A stretch of 64,000 nt of DNA from Microbacterium gallinarum (GTDB taxonomy: Bacteria; Actinomycetota; Actinomycetes; Actinomycetales; Microbacteriaceae). Location: NCBI RefSeq assembly GCF_014837165.1, contig NZ_JACSPM010000001.1, forward strand, positions 1,136,304-1,200,303, given 5' to 3'. Numbering within the stretch: the first letter of the stretch is position 1; each line of letters opens with the position of its first letter. A program made the translations under genes and the position numbers. Below, piece after piece: positions 51,799 through 61,510 of this stretch. The notes below the pieces were generated by a model. The model did not search any database and had not been told where the DNA came from. It saw nothing but the letters and a program-made list of their open reading frames with translations.

Positions 51799-52434
51799 AT
51801 GCCGATGAGCCCGTCGCCGATCCTCGTCGTCGACAACCACGACAGCTTCGTCCACACGCTGGTCGGGTATCTGCACGAGCTCGGCGCCGACACCGACCTT
51901 GTGGAGGCGGACGCCGTCGCCGACCCGGCCGAGCTGATCGCCCCCTACCGGGGCGTGCTCGTCTCCCCCGGACCCGGCGCCCCCGCAGACGCCGGCGCGT
52001 CGATCGCGGTCGTCCGCGCAGCCGCGGGGCGCGGCATCCCACTCCTCGGTGTCTGTCTCGGGCACCAGGCCATCGGCGAGGCCTTCGGGGCCACCGTCGA
52101 TCACGCGCCCGAACTCATGCACGGCATGACGTCGCCGGTGCACCACGACGGCAGTGCGCTGTACCGGGGTCTCCCCGACCCGTTCACGGCCACCCGATAC
52201 CACTCGCTCGCGATCGTGCCCGAGACGCTGCCCGACGAGCTCCTCGTGACGAGCCGCACGCCGGGGGGCGTGATCATGGGTGTCGCGCATCGCACCGCCC
52301 CGATCGTGGGGGTGCAGTTCCACCCCGAGAGCGTGCTCACCGAGGGCGGGCACCGGCTGCTGGGCAACTGGCTGGAGACGGTCGGATTCCCGGATGCCGC
52401 CTCCCGCGGCGCCGCGCTGAGTCCGCGTCGCTGA
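51799..52434 (+). CDS. Glutamine amidotransferase subunit (anthranilate/aminodeoxychorismate synthase type)
   Basis: A 211-residue class I glutamine amidotransferase. VDNHDSFVHTLVGYL, the nucleophile Cys in GVCLGHQAIGEAFGA, and HxE in GVQFHPESVLTEGG form the catalytic triad. It supplies ammonia to an aminodeoxychorismate synthase (PabB) or anthranilate synthase (TrpE). The downstream neighbour is the pknB gene and no PabB/TrpE is near, so PabA versus TrpG is not decided. Alternative ATG at 51805. Confidence 0.9.
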   Translation: MPMSPSPILVVDNHDSFVHTLVGYLHELGADTDLVEADAVADPAELIAPYRGVLVSPGPGAPADAGASIAVVRAAAGRGIPLLGVCLGHQAIGEAFGATVDHAPELMHGMTSPVHHDGSALYRGLPDPFTATRYHSLAIVPETLPDELLVTSRTPGGVIMGVAHRTAPIVGVQFHPESVLTEGGHRLLGNWLETVGFPDAASRGAALSPRR

Positions 52435-52461
52435 TCCGGACCCCGGCCCGGCGCACGACGT

Positions 52462-54177
52462 CTACTCTCCCGAGCAGAACCCGAGCTCGATCGTGGAGTG
52501 GACGGGCACGTCTCCCGGCGCGAGGGACTGCGTCGACACGGTCGGCGGCGCGGCGGCGGGGCACGACGGATCTTCCTTGGTCGTCACGGTGAGCCCGACC
52601 GCCTCGAGCTCGCGCTTGGCCGCCTCGACCGTGTAGCCGGTGACGTCGTTGATCGTGATCTTGCCGGAGGCCACGACGATGTTCACGACCGTGCCGACGG
52701 CGACGCTCGCGCCCTCGGCCTGATCGGCCGAGATCACGGTGCCGGCAGCGAGGGCGGCGTCGTTGCGCTGCGTCACCGAGCCGAGTGTGAGGCCGGCGTC
52801 GTCGAGAGCGGCGGACGCGGCGTCCTGTCCGAGTCCGGTGAGGGCGGGGACGGTCGCCATCTCCTGCCCGAGCGAGACGTAGACGGTGATCGCCTGGTCG
52901 GGGTTGACCGACGCTCCCGCTTCCGGGTCGGTGCCGATGACGATCCCCTCCGCCACGTCGCCGTTCTCGACGTCTTCGCGGATCGAGAGAAGCTCGTTGT
53001 CGAGCAGCTCCTGGTTGGCGCGGTCGTAGGTCATCCCGGCCACGTCCGGCACGAGGCGGGCATTGGCGGGCACGTTCTCGGCCGGGTTGATCGAGAGCAC
53101 CCAGAACAGGATCGAGATGAGCAGCACCGCCAGCACACCGACGCCCGCCCAGATCCACGCGACCGGCGGACCGGCCTGCGTGCGCTTCATCGTCGTGTCG
53201 GTGCTGAGCTGACGGAGAGAGCGCGCGGTCTCGGCGGCCTGCTTCGGGTTCGGCCCGTACAGCTCGCTGGTGAGCGCGCCGACCTGCCGCTTGCTGGGTG
53301 ACCGGCCGTCGATGGTGGCGTCGAGCGCCTCGCGGAAGCTCGCGGCGTCCTGGTAGCGCTGGTACGGATCCTTGGCGAGGGCGCGCAGGGCGACGGCGTC
53401 GAGGGACCGCGGCACGGACTCATTGACCTCCGACGGCGGCAGCGGCGCTTCGCTCACGTGCTGGTAGGCGACGGCGACCGGCGACTCGCCGCGGAACGGC
53501 TGGCGACCGGCGAGCAGCTCGTACAGGACGACGCCGGCCGAGTACAGGTCGGCCCGTGCATCGACCGGCTCGCCCTTGGCCTGCTCGGGCGAGAAGTATG
53601 CGGCCGTGCCGAGGATGGCGGTCGTCTCGGCGACGGTCGACGAGCTGTCCGACACCGCGCGCGCGATGCCGAAGTCCATGACCTTCACCTGTCCGGCGTG
53701 AGTGACCATGACGTTGCCGGGCTTGATGTCACGGTGGACGACACCGGCGCGGTGGGAGTACTCGAGCGCTTCCAGGATGCCGTCGACGTAGCGCACCGCA
53801 TCGGTGACGGGCACCGGCCCGGCCGCGATGATGTCCTTCAGCAGTGAGCCCTTGACGAGCTCCATGATGATGTACGGCACCGGGTGGATCGAGCCGTCGG
53901 GATAGGTCACGGTGTCTTCGCCCGCGTCGTACACGCGCACGATCGTCGGGTGGGCCATGCGCGACGCGGCCTGCGCCTCGAGGCGGAACCGCGTGCGGAA
54001 GGTGTTGTCGCCGGCGAGCTCGCGATCGAGGATCTTGACCGCGACGGCACGGCCGAGCGTCAGGTCGTACCCGCGGTAGACGCTGGCCATGCCACCGCGT
54101 CCGATGAGCTCGTCGATGCGATAGCGCCCCGAAAGCACGCGCGGCTCAGCAGTCACAGTCTCTCCCTGCGTGGTCAA
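52462..54177 (-). CDS. pknB: Ser/Thr protein kinase PknB with three PASTA domains
   Basis: A 571-residue membrane kinase. Kinase domain 18-280: ATP Lys48, catalytic Asp150 (HRDIKPGN) and DFG at 168-170. One membrane helix lies at about 340-362, and three PASTA domains follow at about 375-438, 441-504 and 507-569, binding muropeptides. The last PASTA has Cys539 and Cys568, a likely disulfide, instead of the four PASTA domains of mycobacterial PknB. It is the last gene of the wall/kinase cluster; 57 bases separate it from pknA. Confidence 0.95.
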   Translation of the reverse strand: MTTQGETVTAEPRVLSGRYRIDELIGRGGMASVYRGYDLTLGRAVAVKILDRELAGDNTFRTRFRLEAQAASRMAHPTIVRVYDAGEDTVTYPDGSIHPVPYIIMELVKGSLLKDIIAAGPVPVTDAVRYVDGILEALEYSHRAGVVHRDIKPGNVMVTHAGQVKVMDFGIARAVSDSSSTVAETTAILGTAAYFSPEQAKGEPVDARADLYSAGVVLYELLAGRQPFRGESPVAVAYQHVSEAPLPPSEVNESVPRSLDAVALRALAKDPYQRYQDAASFREALDATIDGRSPSKRQVGALTSELYGPNPKQAAETARSLRQLSTDTTMKRTQAGPPVAWIWAGVGVLAVLLISILFWVLSINPAENVPANARLVPDVAGMTYDRANQELLDNELLSIREDVENGDVAEGIVIGTDPEAGASVNPDQAITVYVSLGQEMATVPALTGLGQDAASAALDDAGLTLGSVTQRNDAALAAGTVISADQAEGASVAVGTVVNIVVASGKITINDVTGYTVEAAKRELEAVGLTVTTKEDPSCPAAAPPTVSTQSLAPGDVPVHSTIELGFCSGE

Positions 54178-54234
54178 CAGCCAGACTAGCCGAGCGGAGG
54201 GGCCGCGCCGTCCGGCGTCAGCCCCTCGCGAGCG

Positions 54235-55974
54235 TCAGGGCGTGCCGCCCTCGCCGCCCTCGCCGCCGTCCTCGGGTGCCTGGATCGCCGCGCTCGCCTC
54301 GGGCGATGCGCCCGACGTGCGCTCTGCCGACGGGCCGCCGCTGCAGGTGACCGTGTACGTCACGAGCACGTTGCCCGAGGCGTTGCTCGGCACGGTGACC
54401 TGCGCCGAACGGTCGCCCTGGCCGAACGACGACGTCGACTGGCCGTTCGGGAACGTGCCGTTGGTCGCCGTGAGGTTGTACGCGCTCACCGAGCCTTCAC
54501 CGGGCGGGCAGGTGTACTGCGGCCACGTGACGTTGATCGTGCCGCCAGGAGCGACCGCCGCTGCATCGAACGCGGGGGCGGACGGCGCCGGCATCGGCGT
54601 CTGCGGACCATAGGCGGTGAGGTTGATCGTCGTGCCCTGCGCGACGCGTCCGGTCGGATTGACGTCGTAGACCAGACCCTGGTCGGCTTCGGTCGGCGCG
54701 GCGTTGCCCTCGGCGCAGTTGGCGACGAGATCGGCACCCTCGACGATGGCGCGCGCGTCTGCGCACGTCTTGCCCATCAGTCCGAGCGCGCCGACGTCGA
54801 CAAGATCCGCGGTGGGTGTCGGTGTCGGCGCCGGGGTCGTCGGAGTGGCGGAGGGCGTCGTGGCGGAGGGCGTGGTCGGCCCGGGGCCGGGGTCGTCCTG
54901 GTTCGCGAAGATCGCCCAAAGCGTTCCGCCGAGCACGAGCAGCAGCAGCACGATCAGCGCGATGAGCGGCCACGTCCACGGGCTGCGCTTCTTCTTGGCA
55001 GGCTCCTCCTCGCCCTCCACCGCATCGGCGTCGCCGGCAGGGAGCAGCATCGTCGCCGCGCCGGTCGCTCCGCCGGCGGTGAGGACCTGCGTCATGTCGT
55101 CGCCGACCGCGGAGCCGGTGGCGATCGCGGGGACGGCCGCGGCGGCGGCCGCGACATCTCCCCGGCGGAGCGCGGTCGCGGCACGCGCGACTGCGGCGGC
55201 CGACGCGGGCCGGTCCTCGGGCTTCTTGGCGATCATCGCCATCACGAGGTTCTGCACCGGCACCGCCACGGTGGGCGGCAGCGGCGGAGGCTGCTCGTTG
55301 ATCTGAGCCATCGCGATGGCGACCTGCGACTCGCCCGTGAACGGACGCTTGCCGGCCAGAGATTCGTACGCCACGATGCCGAGCGAGTAGGTGTCGGTGG
55401 CGGGGGATGCCGGGTGCCCGGATGCCTGCTCGGGCGAGAGGTACTGCACCGTGCCCATGACCTGACCGGTCGCGGTCAGCGGCACCTGGTCGGCGATGCG
55501 TGCGATGCCGAAGTCGGTGATCTTCACGCGTCCGTCGGGAGTGATGAGCAGGTTGCCCGGCTTGATGTCGCGGTGCACGAGCCCGGCCGCGTGGGCGGCC
55601 TGGAGCGCCGCCGAGGTCTGGGCGACCACATCGAGCGTCTTGTCGGTCGAGAGGGAGCCGTCGCGCTCAAGGATCGTCGAGAGCGCCTCGCCCGGAACCA
55701 GCTCCATCACGAGGAAGGCGCTGCCGTTCTCCTCGCCGTAGTCGAAGACACTGGCGATGCCCTCGTGGTTCACGAGGGCCGCGTGCCGGGCTTCGGCGCG
55801 GAAGCGCTCGAGGAACCCGGGATCGCCCATGTACTCGTCTTTGAGGATCTTGATGGCGACTGTCCGTCCGATGACGTGATCGGTCGCCTCCCAGACCTCA
55901 CCCATGCCGCCGATCGCGATCCGCGAATCAAGCTCGTAGCGGCCGCCGAAGGTCACGCCCTGCGTCGGTCTCAT
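54235..55974 (-). CDS. pknA: Ser/Thr protein kinase PknA with extracellular PASTA-like and Ig-like regions
   Basis: A 579-residue kinase. Kinase domain 11-270 (Lys42, Asp136 in HRDIKPGN, DFG 154-156), juxtamembrane Ala-rich region, one membrane helix (about 334-356), a Pro/Thr linker, then a PASTA-like domain (391-455; GKTCADARAIVEGADLVANC). A beta-rich domain resembling fibronectin/Ig repeats follows (470-545) and an acidic Glu/Gly tail ending EGGTP. Mycobacterial PknA has no PASTA domain, so this ectodomain is unusual. The ATG overlaps the pbpA stop (ATGA). Confidence 0.93.
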   Translation of the reverse strand: MRPTQGVTFGGRYELDSRIAIGGMGEVWEATDHVIGRTVAIKILKDEYMGDPGFLERFRAEARHAALVNHEGIASVFDYGEENGSAFLVMELVPGEALSTILERDGSLSTDKTLDVVAQTSAALQAAHAAGLVHRDIKPGNLLITPDGRVKITDFGIARIADQVPLTATGQVMGTVQYLSPEQASGHPASPATDTYSLGIVAYESLAGKRPFTGESQVAIAMAQINEQPPPLPPTVAVPVQNLVMAMIAKKPEDRPASAAAVARAATALRRGDVAAAAAAVPAIATGSAVGDDMTQVLTAGGATGAATMLLPAGDADAVEGEEEPAKKKRSPWTWPLIALIVLLLLVLGGTLWAIFANQDDPGPGPTTPSATTPSATPTTPAPTPTPTADLVDVGALGLMGKTCADARAIVEGADLVANCAEGNAAPTEADQGLVYDVNPTGRVAQGTTINLTAYGPQTPMPAPSAPAFDAAAVAPGGTINVTWPQYTCPPGEGSVSAYNLTATNGTFPNGQSTSSFGQGDRSAQVTVPSNASGNVLVTYTVTCSGGPSAERTSGASPEASAAIQAPEDGGEGGEGGTP

Positions 55975-57428
55975 CTGCCCAGCACCGCCTCCATGACCTT
56001 CTTTGCAATAGGCGCGGCGATGGTGTTGCCGCTCCCTGCCTGACCTTGCCCGCCGCCGTCTTCGACGACGACCGCCACGGCGACCTGCGGGCTCTCCGCG
56101 GGCGCGAACCCGGTGAACCACAGCGTGTATGGATCGTCCGGTCCGTTCTCCGAGGTACCGGTCTTCCCGGCCACGTCGACGCCCTCTATTCTTGCACCCG
56201 ACGCCGCGCCGTCACTGACATTGGCGACCATCATCGCAACCAGCTCCTCGGCGATGCCCTCGTCCAGCGCCCGGCCGTACTCCGAGCTCTCGTACGTCTG
56301 CTGCACCGAGAGGTCGGGACCGATCACGCGGTCGACCATGCGCGGATTCATCACGAGTCCGCCGTTGGCGATGCCGGCCGAGACCATCGCGATCTGCAGC
56401 GGCGTCGCCGTGACCTGACCCTGACCGAACCCGGTCAATGCCGTCTGCGCGTCGTCGAGCGCGCGCGGGTAGCTCGACGGCGTCGACACGAGGGGCAGCT
56501 CGAACGAGAAGTTGAAGCCGTACTTCTCGGCCTCCTCGCGGATCGCGGTGTCGCCGAGCTCGACGGCGAGCTCCGCGAACGGGATGTTGCAGCTGAGGCG
56601 CAGCGCGTCGGCGAGCGTCACCGTCGCGCCCGGCCCGCACGTGCCGCCGCTCGCGTTGTGCACTACGCTGCTCGACTGGGGCAGCTGGTACGTCGCGGGA
56701 TTCGGGAACGTCGACTCGGGGGTGTAGTCGCCCGACGCCAGCGCGGCCGATGCGACGACGAGCTTGAACGTCGACCCTGGCGGGTTGAGATCGCCGCCGA
56801 TCGCGCGGTTCGACAGCGGCTTGCCGGGGTCGGCCACGAGCGTGTCGTAGGTCGCGTTGACCTCGGTCGTGTTGTGCGCGGCGAGCAGGTTCGTGTCGAA
56901 GCTCGGGCTCGTCACCATCGCGAGCACGCGGCCGGTGGACGGCTCGATCGCGAGGATGCCGCCCTCGAGGTCGCCGAGCGCCTCGTATGCGGCGCGCTGC
57001 ACGGCCGCGTCGAGCGAGAGCACGACGTTCGATCCGCGCGGCGGCTGGCCGGTGAAGATTCGCTCGATCCGCGAGAGGAACTGCGAGCCCGCGGTGCCGC
57101 TCAGGTACGAGTTCATCGCCTGCTCGATGCCGGTGGAGGAGCCGAGCGCCGGGTTGATGTAGCCCGTGACGGGTGCCCACATGTCGGCGTCGGTGTACAC
57201 GCGCTGCCAGCTGTAGACGTCGTCCGATGGGACCGACGACGCGATCGCGGCGCCGCTGGCGATGATCGAGCCGCGCTGCACCTCGAACGAGTCGTACAGC
57301 GCGCGCGTGTTGCGGGGGTTCTGCGCGAGCTCCTCGGCGTTGACCACCTGGATCCAGCTGGTGGAGCCGAACAGCGCGAGGAACATGATCAGCATCAGGA
57401 TGCTGAGACGTCTGAGTTCTTTGGTCAT
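55971..57428 (-). CDS. pbpA: Class B penicillin-binding protein PbpA
   Basis: A 485-residue transpeptidase with N-terminal membrane anchor (about 8-30) and catalytic motifs Ser219-x-x-Lys222 (PPGSTFK), SCN (279-281) and KTGT (422-425). It makes peptide cross-links in peptidoglycan, working with the SEDS glycosyltransferase encoded next to it. The stop overlaps pknA and the start overlaps ftsW/rodA, so the whole set is translationally coupled. Confidence 0.95.
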   Translation of the reverse strand: MTKELRRLSILMLIMFLALFGSTSWIQVVNAEELAQNPRNTRALYDSFEVQRGSIIASGAAIASSVPSDDVYSWQRVYTDADMWAPVTGYINPALGSSTGIEQAMNSYLSGTAGSQFLSRIERIFTGQPPRGSNVVLSLDAAVQRAAYEALGDLEGGILAIEPSTGRVLAMVTSPSFDTNLLAAHNTTEVNATYDTLVADPGKPLSNRAIGGDLNPPGSTFKLVVASAALASGDYTPESTFPNPATYQLPQSSSVVHNASGGTCGPGATVTLADALRLSCNIPFAELAVELGDTAIREEAEKYGFNFSFELPLVSTPSSYPRALDDAQTALTGFGQGQVTATPLQIAMVSAGIANGGLVMNPRMVDRVIGPDLSVQQTYESSEYGRALDEGIAEELVAMMVANVSDGAASGARIEGVDVAGKTGTSENGPDDPYTLWFTGFAPAESPQVAVAVVVEDGGGQGQAGSGNTIAAPIAKKVMEAVLGR

Positions 57429-58822
57429 CCGATCACCACCCGGGGGCGACTGCGGACGGCATCCGAGATGCGCAGCAGCAGCGCGACGATGATCCAGTTC
57501 GCCACGAGCGAGGAACCGCCGGCCGCGAGGAACGGCGTCGTCAGACCGGTGAGCGGGATGACGCGGGTCACGCCGCCGACCATGATGAACACCTGCAGGG
57601 CGATCGTGAACGACAGGCCCGTCGCGAGCAGCTTGCCGAAGTCGTCCTGGCCGGCGAGTCCGATGCGGATGCCGCGGCTCGTGAAGACCATGTACAGGCA
57701 CAGGATCGCGAACACGCCGACGAGGCCGAGTTCCTCCCCGAGCGCGGGGAGGATGTAGTCGCTCTCGGCGACGGGCGTGAGGTACGGACGCCCCTGGCCG
57801 AGGCCGGTGCCGATCAGGCCGCCCTGGGCAAGGCCGAAGATGCCCTGCACGAGCTGATAGCTGCCGCCGTTCGCGTCGATGACCTCGGGGTTGAAGGCAT
57901 CCAGCCAGTTCGTGAACCGCCCGTTGACGTAGGACAGCACCTGCGACGCGAGCAGCGCGCCCGCGGCGGCCAGGGCCACACCGAGGAGCACCCAGCTGGT
58001 CTTGCCGGTGGCGACGTAGAGCATCGCGACGAACATGCCGAAGATCAGCAGGCCCGTGCCGAGGTCGCGCTGCATCACGATGATGCCGAGCGAGATCAGC
58101 CAGATCACCAGGAGGGGGCCGAGTTCACGCGCCCGCGGCCACGTCATGCCGAGGAACCGCGTGCCGACCGAGGTCAGGCTTTCGCGCGTGCGCACGAGGT
58201 AGCCCGCGAAGAAGATCGCGAGGGCGATCTTGGCGAGCTCGCCCGGCTGGAACGAGAAGAAGCCGAGCGAGACCCACACGTCGGCGTTCGCGTCGGTGCC
58301 GAGGCCCGGGATGATCGGCAGGATCAGCAGGCCGATGCCGACGAATCCGAAGATGTACGTGTAGCGGAAGAGCACGCGGTAGTTGCGCAGCAGCAGCACC
58401 ACGAGCACGGCGCCGACGAGGGCGATCGCGGCCCACGCGAGCTGACGTGTCGAGAACGCCTCCCAGCCGTGGCGGTCGCGTGCGATGTCGATGCGGTAGA
58501 TCATCGCCAGGCCGAGACCGGTCAAGAGCGTCGCGATCGGCACGACGAAGGGATCGGCGTCGCGGGCGCGCAGACGCAGCACGATGTGCAGCGCGACGAC
58601 GAGCGCGGTCAGCCCGCCGCAGTAGACGAGGAAGGTCCAGTCGATCGCGTCGGTGGCGCCCAGCTGCACGAGCGCGACCGCGGAGCCGTTGATCGCGAAG
58701 GCGAACACCAGCAGCGCGAGCTCGCGGTTGCGCTGCGTCTGCGGCACGCGGATGCGCCGCAGGGCGCGCACGACCGCGGTGTCGGTGGAGACCGCTTCGG
58801 TCGCGGTGGTCGGGCCGATCAT
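57425..58822 (-). CDS. rodA: SEDS-family peptidoglycan polymerase (RodA/FtsW)
   Basis: A 465-residue protein with about ten membrane segments. NGRFTNWLDAF, then GSYQLVQGIFGLAQGGLIGTGLGQGRPYLTPVAESDYILPALGEELGLVG, with the conserved Asp and GLG motifs, and LGFFSFQPGELAKI are SEDS signatures. By position next to pbpA in the pstP cluster it is the RodA of actinobacteria, driving polar elongation; FtsW of the division cluster would be elsewhere. ATG 58820-58822. Confidence 0.94.
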   Translation of the reverse strand: MIGPTTATEAVSTDTAVVRALRRIRVPQTQRNRELALLVFAFAINGSAVALVQLGATDAIDWTFLVYCGGLTALVVALHIVLRLRARDADPFVVPIATLLTGLGLAMIYRIDIARDRHGWEAFSTRQLAWAAIALVGAVLVVLLLRNYRVLFRYTYIFGFVGIGLLILPIIPGLGTDANADVWVSLGFFSFQPGELAKIALAIFFAGYLVRTRESLTSVGTRFLGMTWPRARELGPLLVIWLISLGIIVMQRDLGTGLLIFGMFVAMLYVATGKTSWVLLGVALAAAGALLASQVLSYVNGRFTNWLDAFNPEVIDANGGSYQLVQGIFGLAQGGLIGTGLGQGRPYLTPVAESDYILPALGEELGLVGVFAILCLYMVFTSRGIRIGLAGQDDFGKLLATGLSFTIALQVFIMVGGVTRVIPLTGLTTPFLAAGGSSLVANWIIVALLLRISDAVRSRPRVVIG

Positions 58823-60057
58823 CCGCCTCCTCCCGCGGTTTCGCTGATGGACTGCACGATACGACGCGCGTCTGAGAGCGAACTCGCCGAGATCGTCTGC
58901 TCGACGGTCGCCCGCGCGAACTCCGACAGCGAGTCGAGCGGGATCTGCGTGTCTTCGTACGGCGTCGAGAGCGCGATCGGTCCGATGCCCTGCTGCACGC
59001 CCTGGAAGATCACGACGGTGTCTTCGTCGGCGCCGACGTAATAGCGGGTCTGGGTCCACTGGTAGCCGATCCACAGCGCTCCCGCGAGGATGGCGAACAC
59101 GAGCAGCACCCCGACGAACCAGCCGATCCGGCGTCGGCGCACACGGCGGCGGTCCTCTTCGATGAGCTCCTCGAGGAACTCGGCCGCGGGCTCGAAGTGC
59201 GTCGGCTCGTTCGCGGCCTGGCGGTTCGGGTGCAGCCAGCTCGTGCGCCCGGGGCGCGCCGCGGGCACGTCGACCCCGACCGGGTTCGACGCGGAGCCGA
59301 CCACTGTGGGGGTGCCGGAGAAGAGCGGATGCTGGCCCCCGACGTCGACGATGACGATCGTGACGTTGTCGGGGGCGCCGCCGTCGAGCGCCTGCTTCAG
59401 CAGGTTGTCGGCGGTCCGGCCGGGGGCGACCCCCATGGCGAGGGCCTTCGAGGTGTGCGTGTCGTCGACGACGCCCGAGAGCCCGTCGGAGCAGAGCAGC
59501 CAGCGATCGCCCGGCTGCGTCGGCATGATGAAGGTGTCGAGCTCCGGATCGGGATCCATGTCGCCGAGCACGCGCATGAGCACGGAGCGACGCGGGTGGT
59601 AGCGCGCCTCTTCGGGTGTGATGCGTCCCGAGTCGACCAGCCGCTGCACGAAGGTGTGGTCGGTCGTGATCTGGGTGAGCGCGCCATCGCGGAACAGGTA
59701 GATGCGGGAGTCGCCGATGTGCGCGATGACGGCGTAGTCGTCGACCATCACGAGCGCGCTGACCGTCGTGCCCATGCCGGCCAGTTCCGGGCGGTCGTGC
59801 ACGGTGTCGATCAGCTGGGTCGCGGCATCCCCGATCGCATCACGCAGTTCACGCTCGGCCTCGGCCGTCGAGCCGTAGGGGCGGTCGAGGGTCTGGAGGC
59901 GGGCGATCGCGAGGCTCGAAGCGACGTCACCGCCGGCGTGGCCGCCCATGCCGTCGGCCACCACGAACAGGTTCGAGCCGGCGTACCCGGAGTCCTGATT
60001 GTTGGAGCGCACCTTGCCGGTGTGCGAGATGGCGGCGCTCGAGCCCTGGAAGACCAT
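58819..60057 (-). CDS. pstP: Ser/Thr protein phosphatase PstP (PP2C)
   Basis: A 412-residue PPM phosphatase with metal-binding Asp residues in VRSNNQDSG, ADGMGGHAGGDVAS, AHIGDSRIYL and LCSDGLSG, and D in GAPDNVTIVIVD. A membrane helix lies at about 312-334 (IGWFVGVLLVFAILAGALWIGYQ), followed by an extracellular domain. It reverses PknA and PknB phosphorylation. The stop overlaps the rodA start. It lies 18 bases downstream of fhaB. Confidence 0.95.
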   Translation of the reverse strand: MVFQGSSAAISHTGKVRSNNQDSGYAGSNLFVVADGMGGHAGGDVASSLAIARLQTLDRPYGSTAEAERELRDAIGDAATQLIDTVHDRPELAGMGTTVSALVMVDDYAVIAHIGDSRIYLFRDGALTQITTDHTFVQRLVDSGRITPEEARYHPRRSVLMRVLGDMDPDPELDTFIMPTQPGDRWLLCSDGLSGVVDDTHTSKALAMGVAPGRTADNLLKQALDGGAPDNVTIVIVDVGGQHPLFSGTPTVVGSASNPVGVDVPAARPGRTSWLHPNRQAANEPTHFEPAAEFLEELIEEDRRRVRRRRIGWFVGVLLVFAILAGALWIGYQWTQTRYYVGADEDTVVIFQGVQQGIGPIALSTPYEDTQIPLDSLSEFARATVEQTISASSLSDARRIVQSISETAGGGG

Positions 60058-60075
60058 AGGTGGTGGTGCCCGCCG

Positions 60076-60612
60076 CTACTTCCGGAGCTCGAAGGTCGTG
60101 GCGCCCACCTTGATCGGCGCGCCGATGGTGACGGGTGCGGGAGCGGTGACGCGGGCGCCGTCGTGCCAGGTGCCGTTCGTCGAGTCGAGGTCCTGGATCA
60201 TCCACTGGTCGCCCCATAGCACGAGGCGCGCGTGGTGGCTGGAGGTGTAGTCGTCGCGGATGACGAGAGCCGACTCGCTCGAGCGCCCGATCGTCAGCGG
60301 CTCGTTGCCGAGCGGCAGTTCGATGCCGGCCTTCGGCCCGCTGGTGATGACGATGCGCGAGACCGAGTCGGCCGTGGCCGGGCCGCCCTTGGGTCCGGCG
60401 GGTGCCGCCGAGGCCTTGGCCACGGGCGCGGTGGCTCCGGCGGTGCGCCCGGCCGCTGCCGGTGCCGGCGCGCCTGCGGGGGCGGCCTCGGGCATCTTCC
60501 GCACCTTCACGCCGAACAGGTCGGCGCGCAGCGAGTAGATCACGGCGAAGACGAAGGCCCACAGCAGCACGAGGAAGCCGATGCGCAGCAGGAGGAGGGT
60601 CAGTTCGCTCAC
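60076..60612 (-). CDS. fhaB: FHA domain protein FhaB
   Basis: A 178-residue protein: membrane helix 4-26 (LTLLLLRIGFLVLLW), an Ala/Pro-rich linker and a C-terminal FHA domain (about 95-178; LTIGRSSESALVI, SSHHARLVLWGDQWMIQDLDSTNGTW) that binds phosphothreonine. In mycobacteria FhaB (FipA) links kinase signalling to division proteins. GTG at 60610-60612 overlaps the fhaA stop (GTGA). Confidence 0.95.
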   Translation of the reverse strand: MSELTLLLLRIGFLVLLWAFVFAVIYSLRADLFGVKVRKMPEAAPAGAPAPAAAGRTAGATAPVAKASAAPAGPKGGPATADSVSRIVITSGPKAGIELPLGNEPLTIGRSSESALVIRDDYTSSHHARLVLWGDQWMIQDLDSTNGTWHDGARVTAPAPVTIGAPIKVGATTFELRK

Positions 60613-61355
60613 GACAGCGGCCCTCCGTCGCGCAGGTCGTAGGCGCGTGTGGCGTCCTCGGCGGTCATCGTCGGCTTGGGCGGAGGTGCCGCCTGTGCGA
60701 TGACATGGAAGACGATGTCGGTGCGGCCGATGGTGACGGTCGAGTCCGGCGGCAGCGCGGCCTCGGTCACCTTCCGGCCGTCGAGCAGCGTGCCGTTGGT
60801 CGACTTGAGGTCGCGGACCATCGCGCGCTCGCCGTCCCACAGGATCTCGACGTGCTTGCGGCTGGTGCCGGCGTCGGCGATGGTGATGTCGGCGTCGCTC
60901 CCGCGGCCGATCACCGTGCGGCCCTTGACGAGTGGATGCCGCTTCCCCGCGATGTCGACGACGCCGCGCCACGATACCCGGCCGCCCTGCGCGGTCGACG
61001 ACTCGACCCGGAGCGTGCCTGTGGCGATCTGGTCGTCGCGCTGCAGCGAGATCGAGACGGGACCCGCGAACGAGTACCCCTGCGACTTGGCGTGCTTGTG
61101 CACGAGGGTGTCGAGCTCGTGCTGGAGAGCGCCGCCGAGGGCGCCCATCTTCTCGTCGTCGGCGGGCGCGAGGTGCACGGTGAACGTGTTCGGCGCAAGG
61201 ATGCGGTCGCGACTGACGACGGCAGCCTTCTTGTCGAGCTCGCTCCGCAGTGCGGAGGCGATCTCGACAGGCTGGATGCCGCTGCGGAAGGTCTTCGCGA
61301 ACGCGCTGTTCACTGCGCGCTCGAGACCTTTCTCGAAGCTGTCAAGTAGTCCCAC
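60609..61355 (-). CDS. fhaA: FHA domain protein FhaA (DUF3662)
   Basis: A 248-residue protein. N-terminal DUF3662 domain (about 1-125; GLLDSFEKGLERAVNSAFAKTFRSGIQPVEIA) is followed by an FHA domain (about 150-225; TVIGRGSDADITIADAGTSRKHVEIL). In mycobacteria FhaA binds phosphorylated MviN/MurJ and kinases. Starts the cluster with GTG at 61353-61355. It is the first gene of the seven-gene coupled set. Confidence 0.94.
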   Translation of the reverse strand: MGLLDSFEKGLERAVNSAFAKTFRSGIQPVEIASALRSELDKKAAVVSRDRILAPNTFTVHLAPADDEKMGALGGALQHELDTLVHKHAKSQGYSFAGPVSISLQRDDQIATGTLRVESSTAQGGRVSWRGVVDIAGKRHPLVKGRTVIGRGSDADITIADAGTSRKHVEILWDGERAMVRDLKSTNGTLLDGRKVTEAALPPDSTVTIGRTDIVFHVIAQAAPPPKPTMTAEDATRAYDLRDGGPLS

Positions 61356-61510
61356 GGGGCTCCTCGGACGGGGGGTGCCGGTTGGTACATGCTAGTTGCA
61401 CAGGCTGGGATGCCCGCGACCGCCTCCCGGGAATCCCGGTTCGGGCGGGTGCCTGGTGCGTGATATCCTCGGGAAGTTGAGTTACGCGGTGTTCTCGGAT
61501 GCCGCGACTC

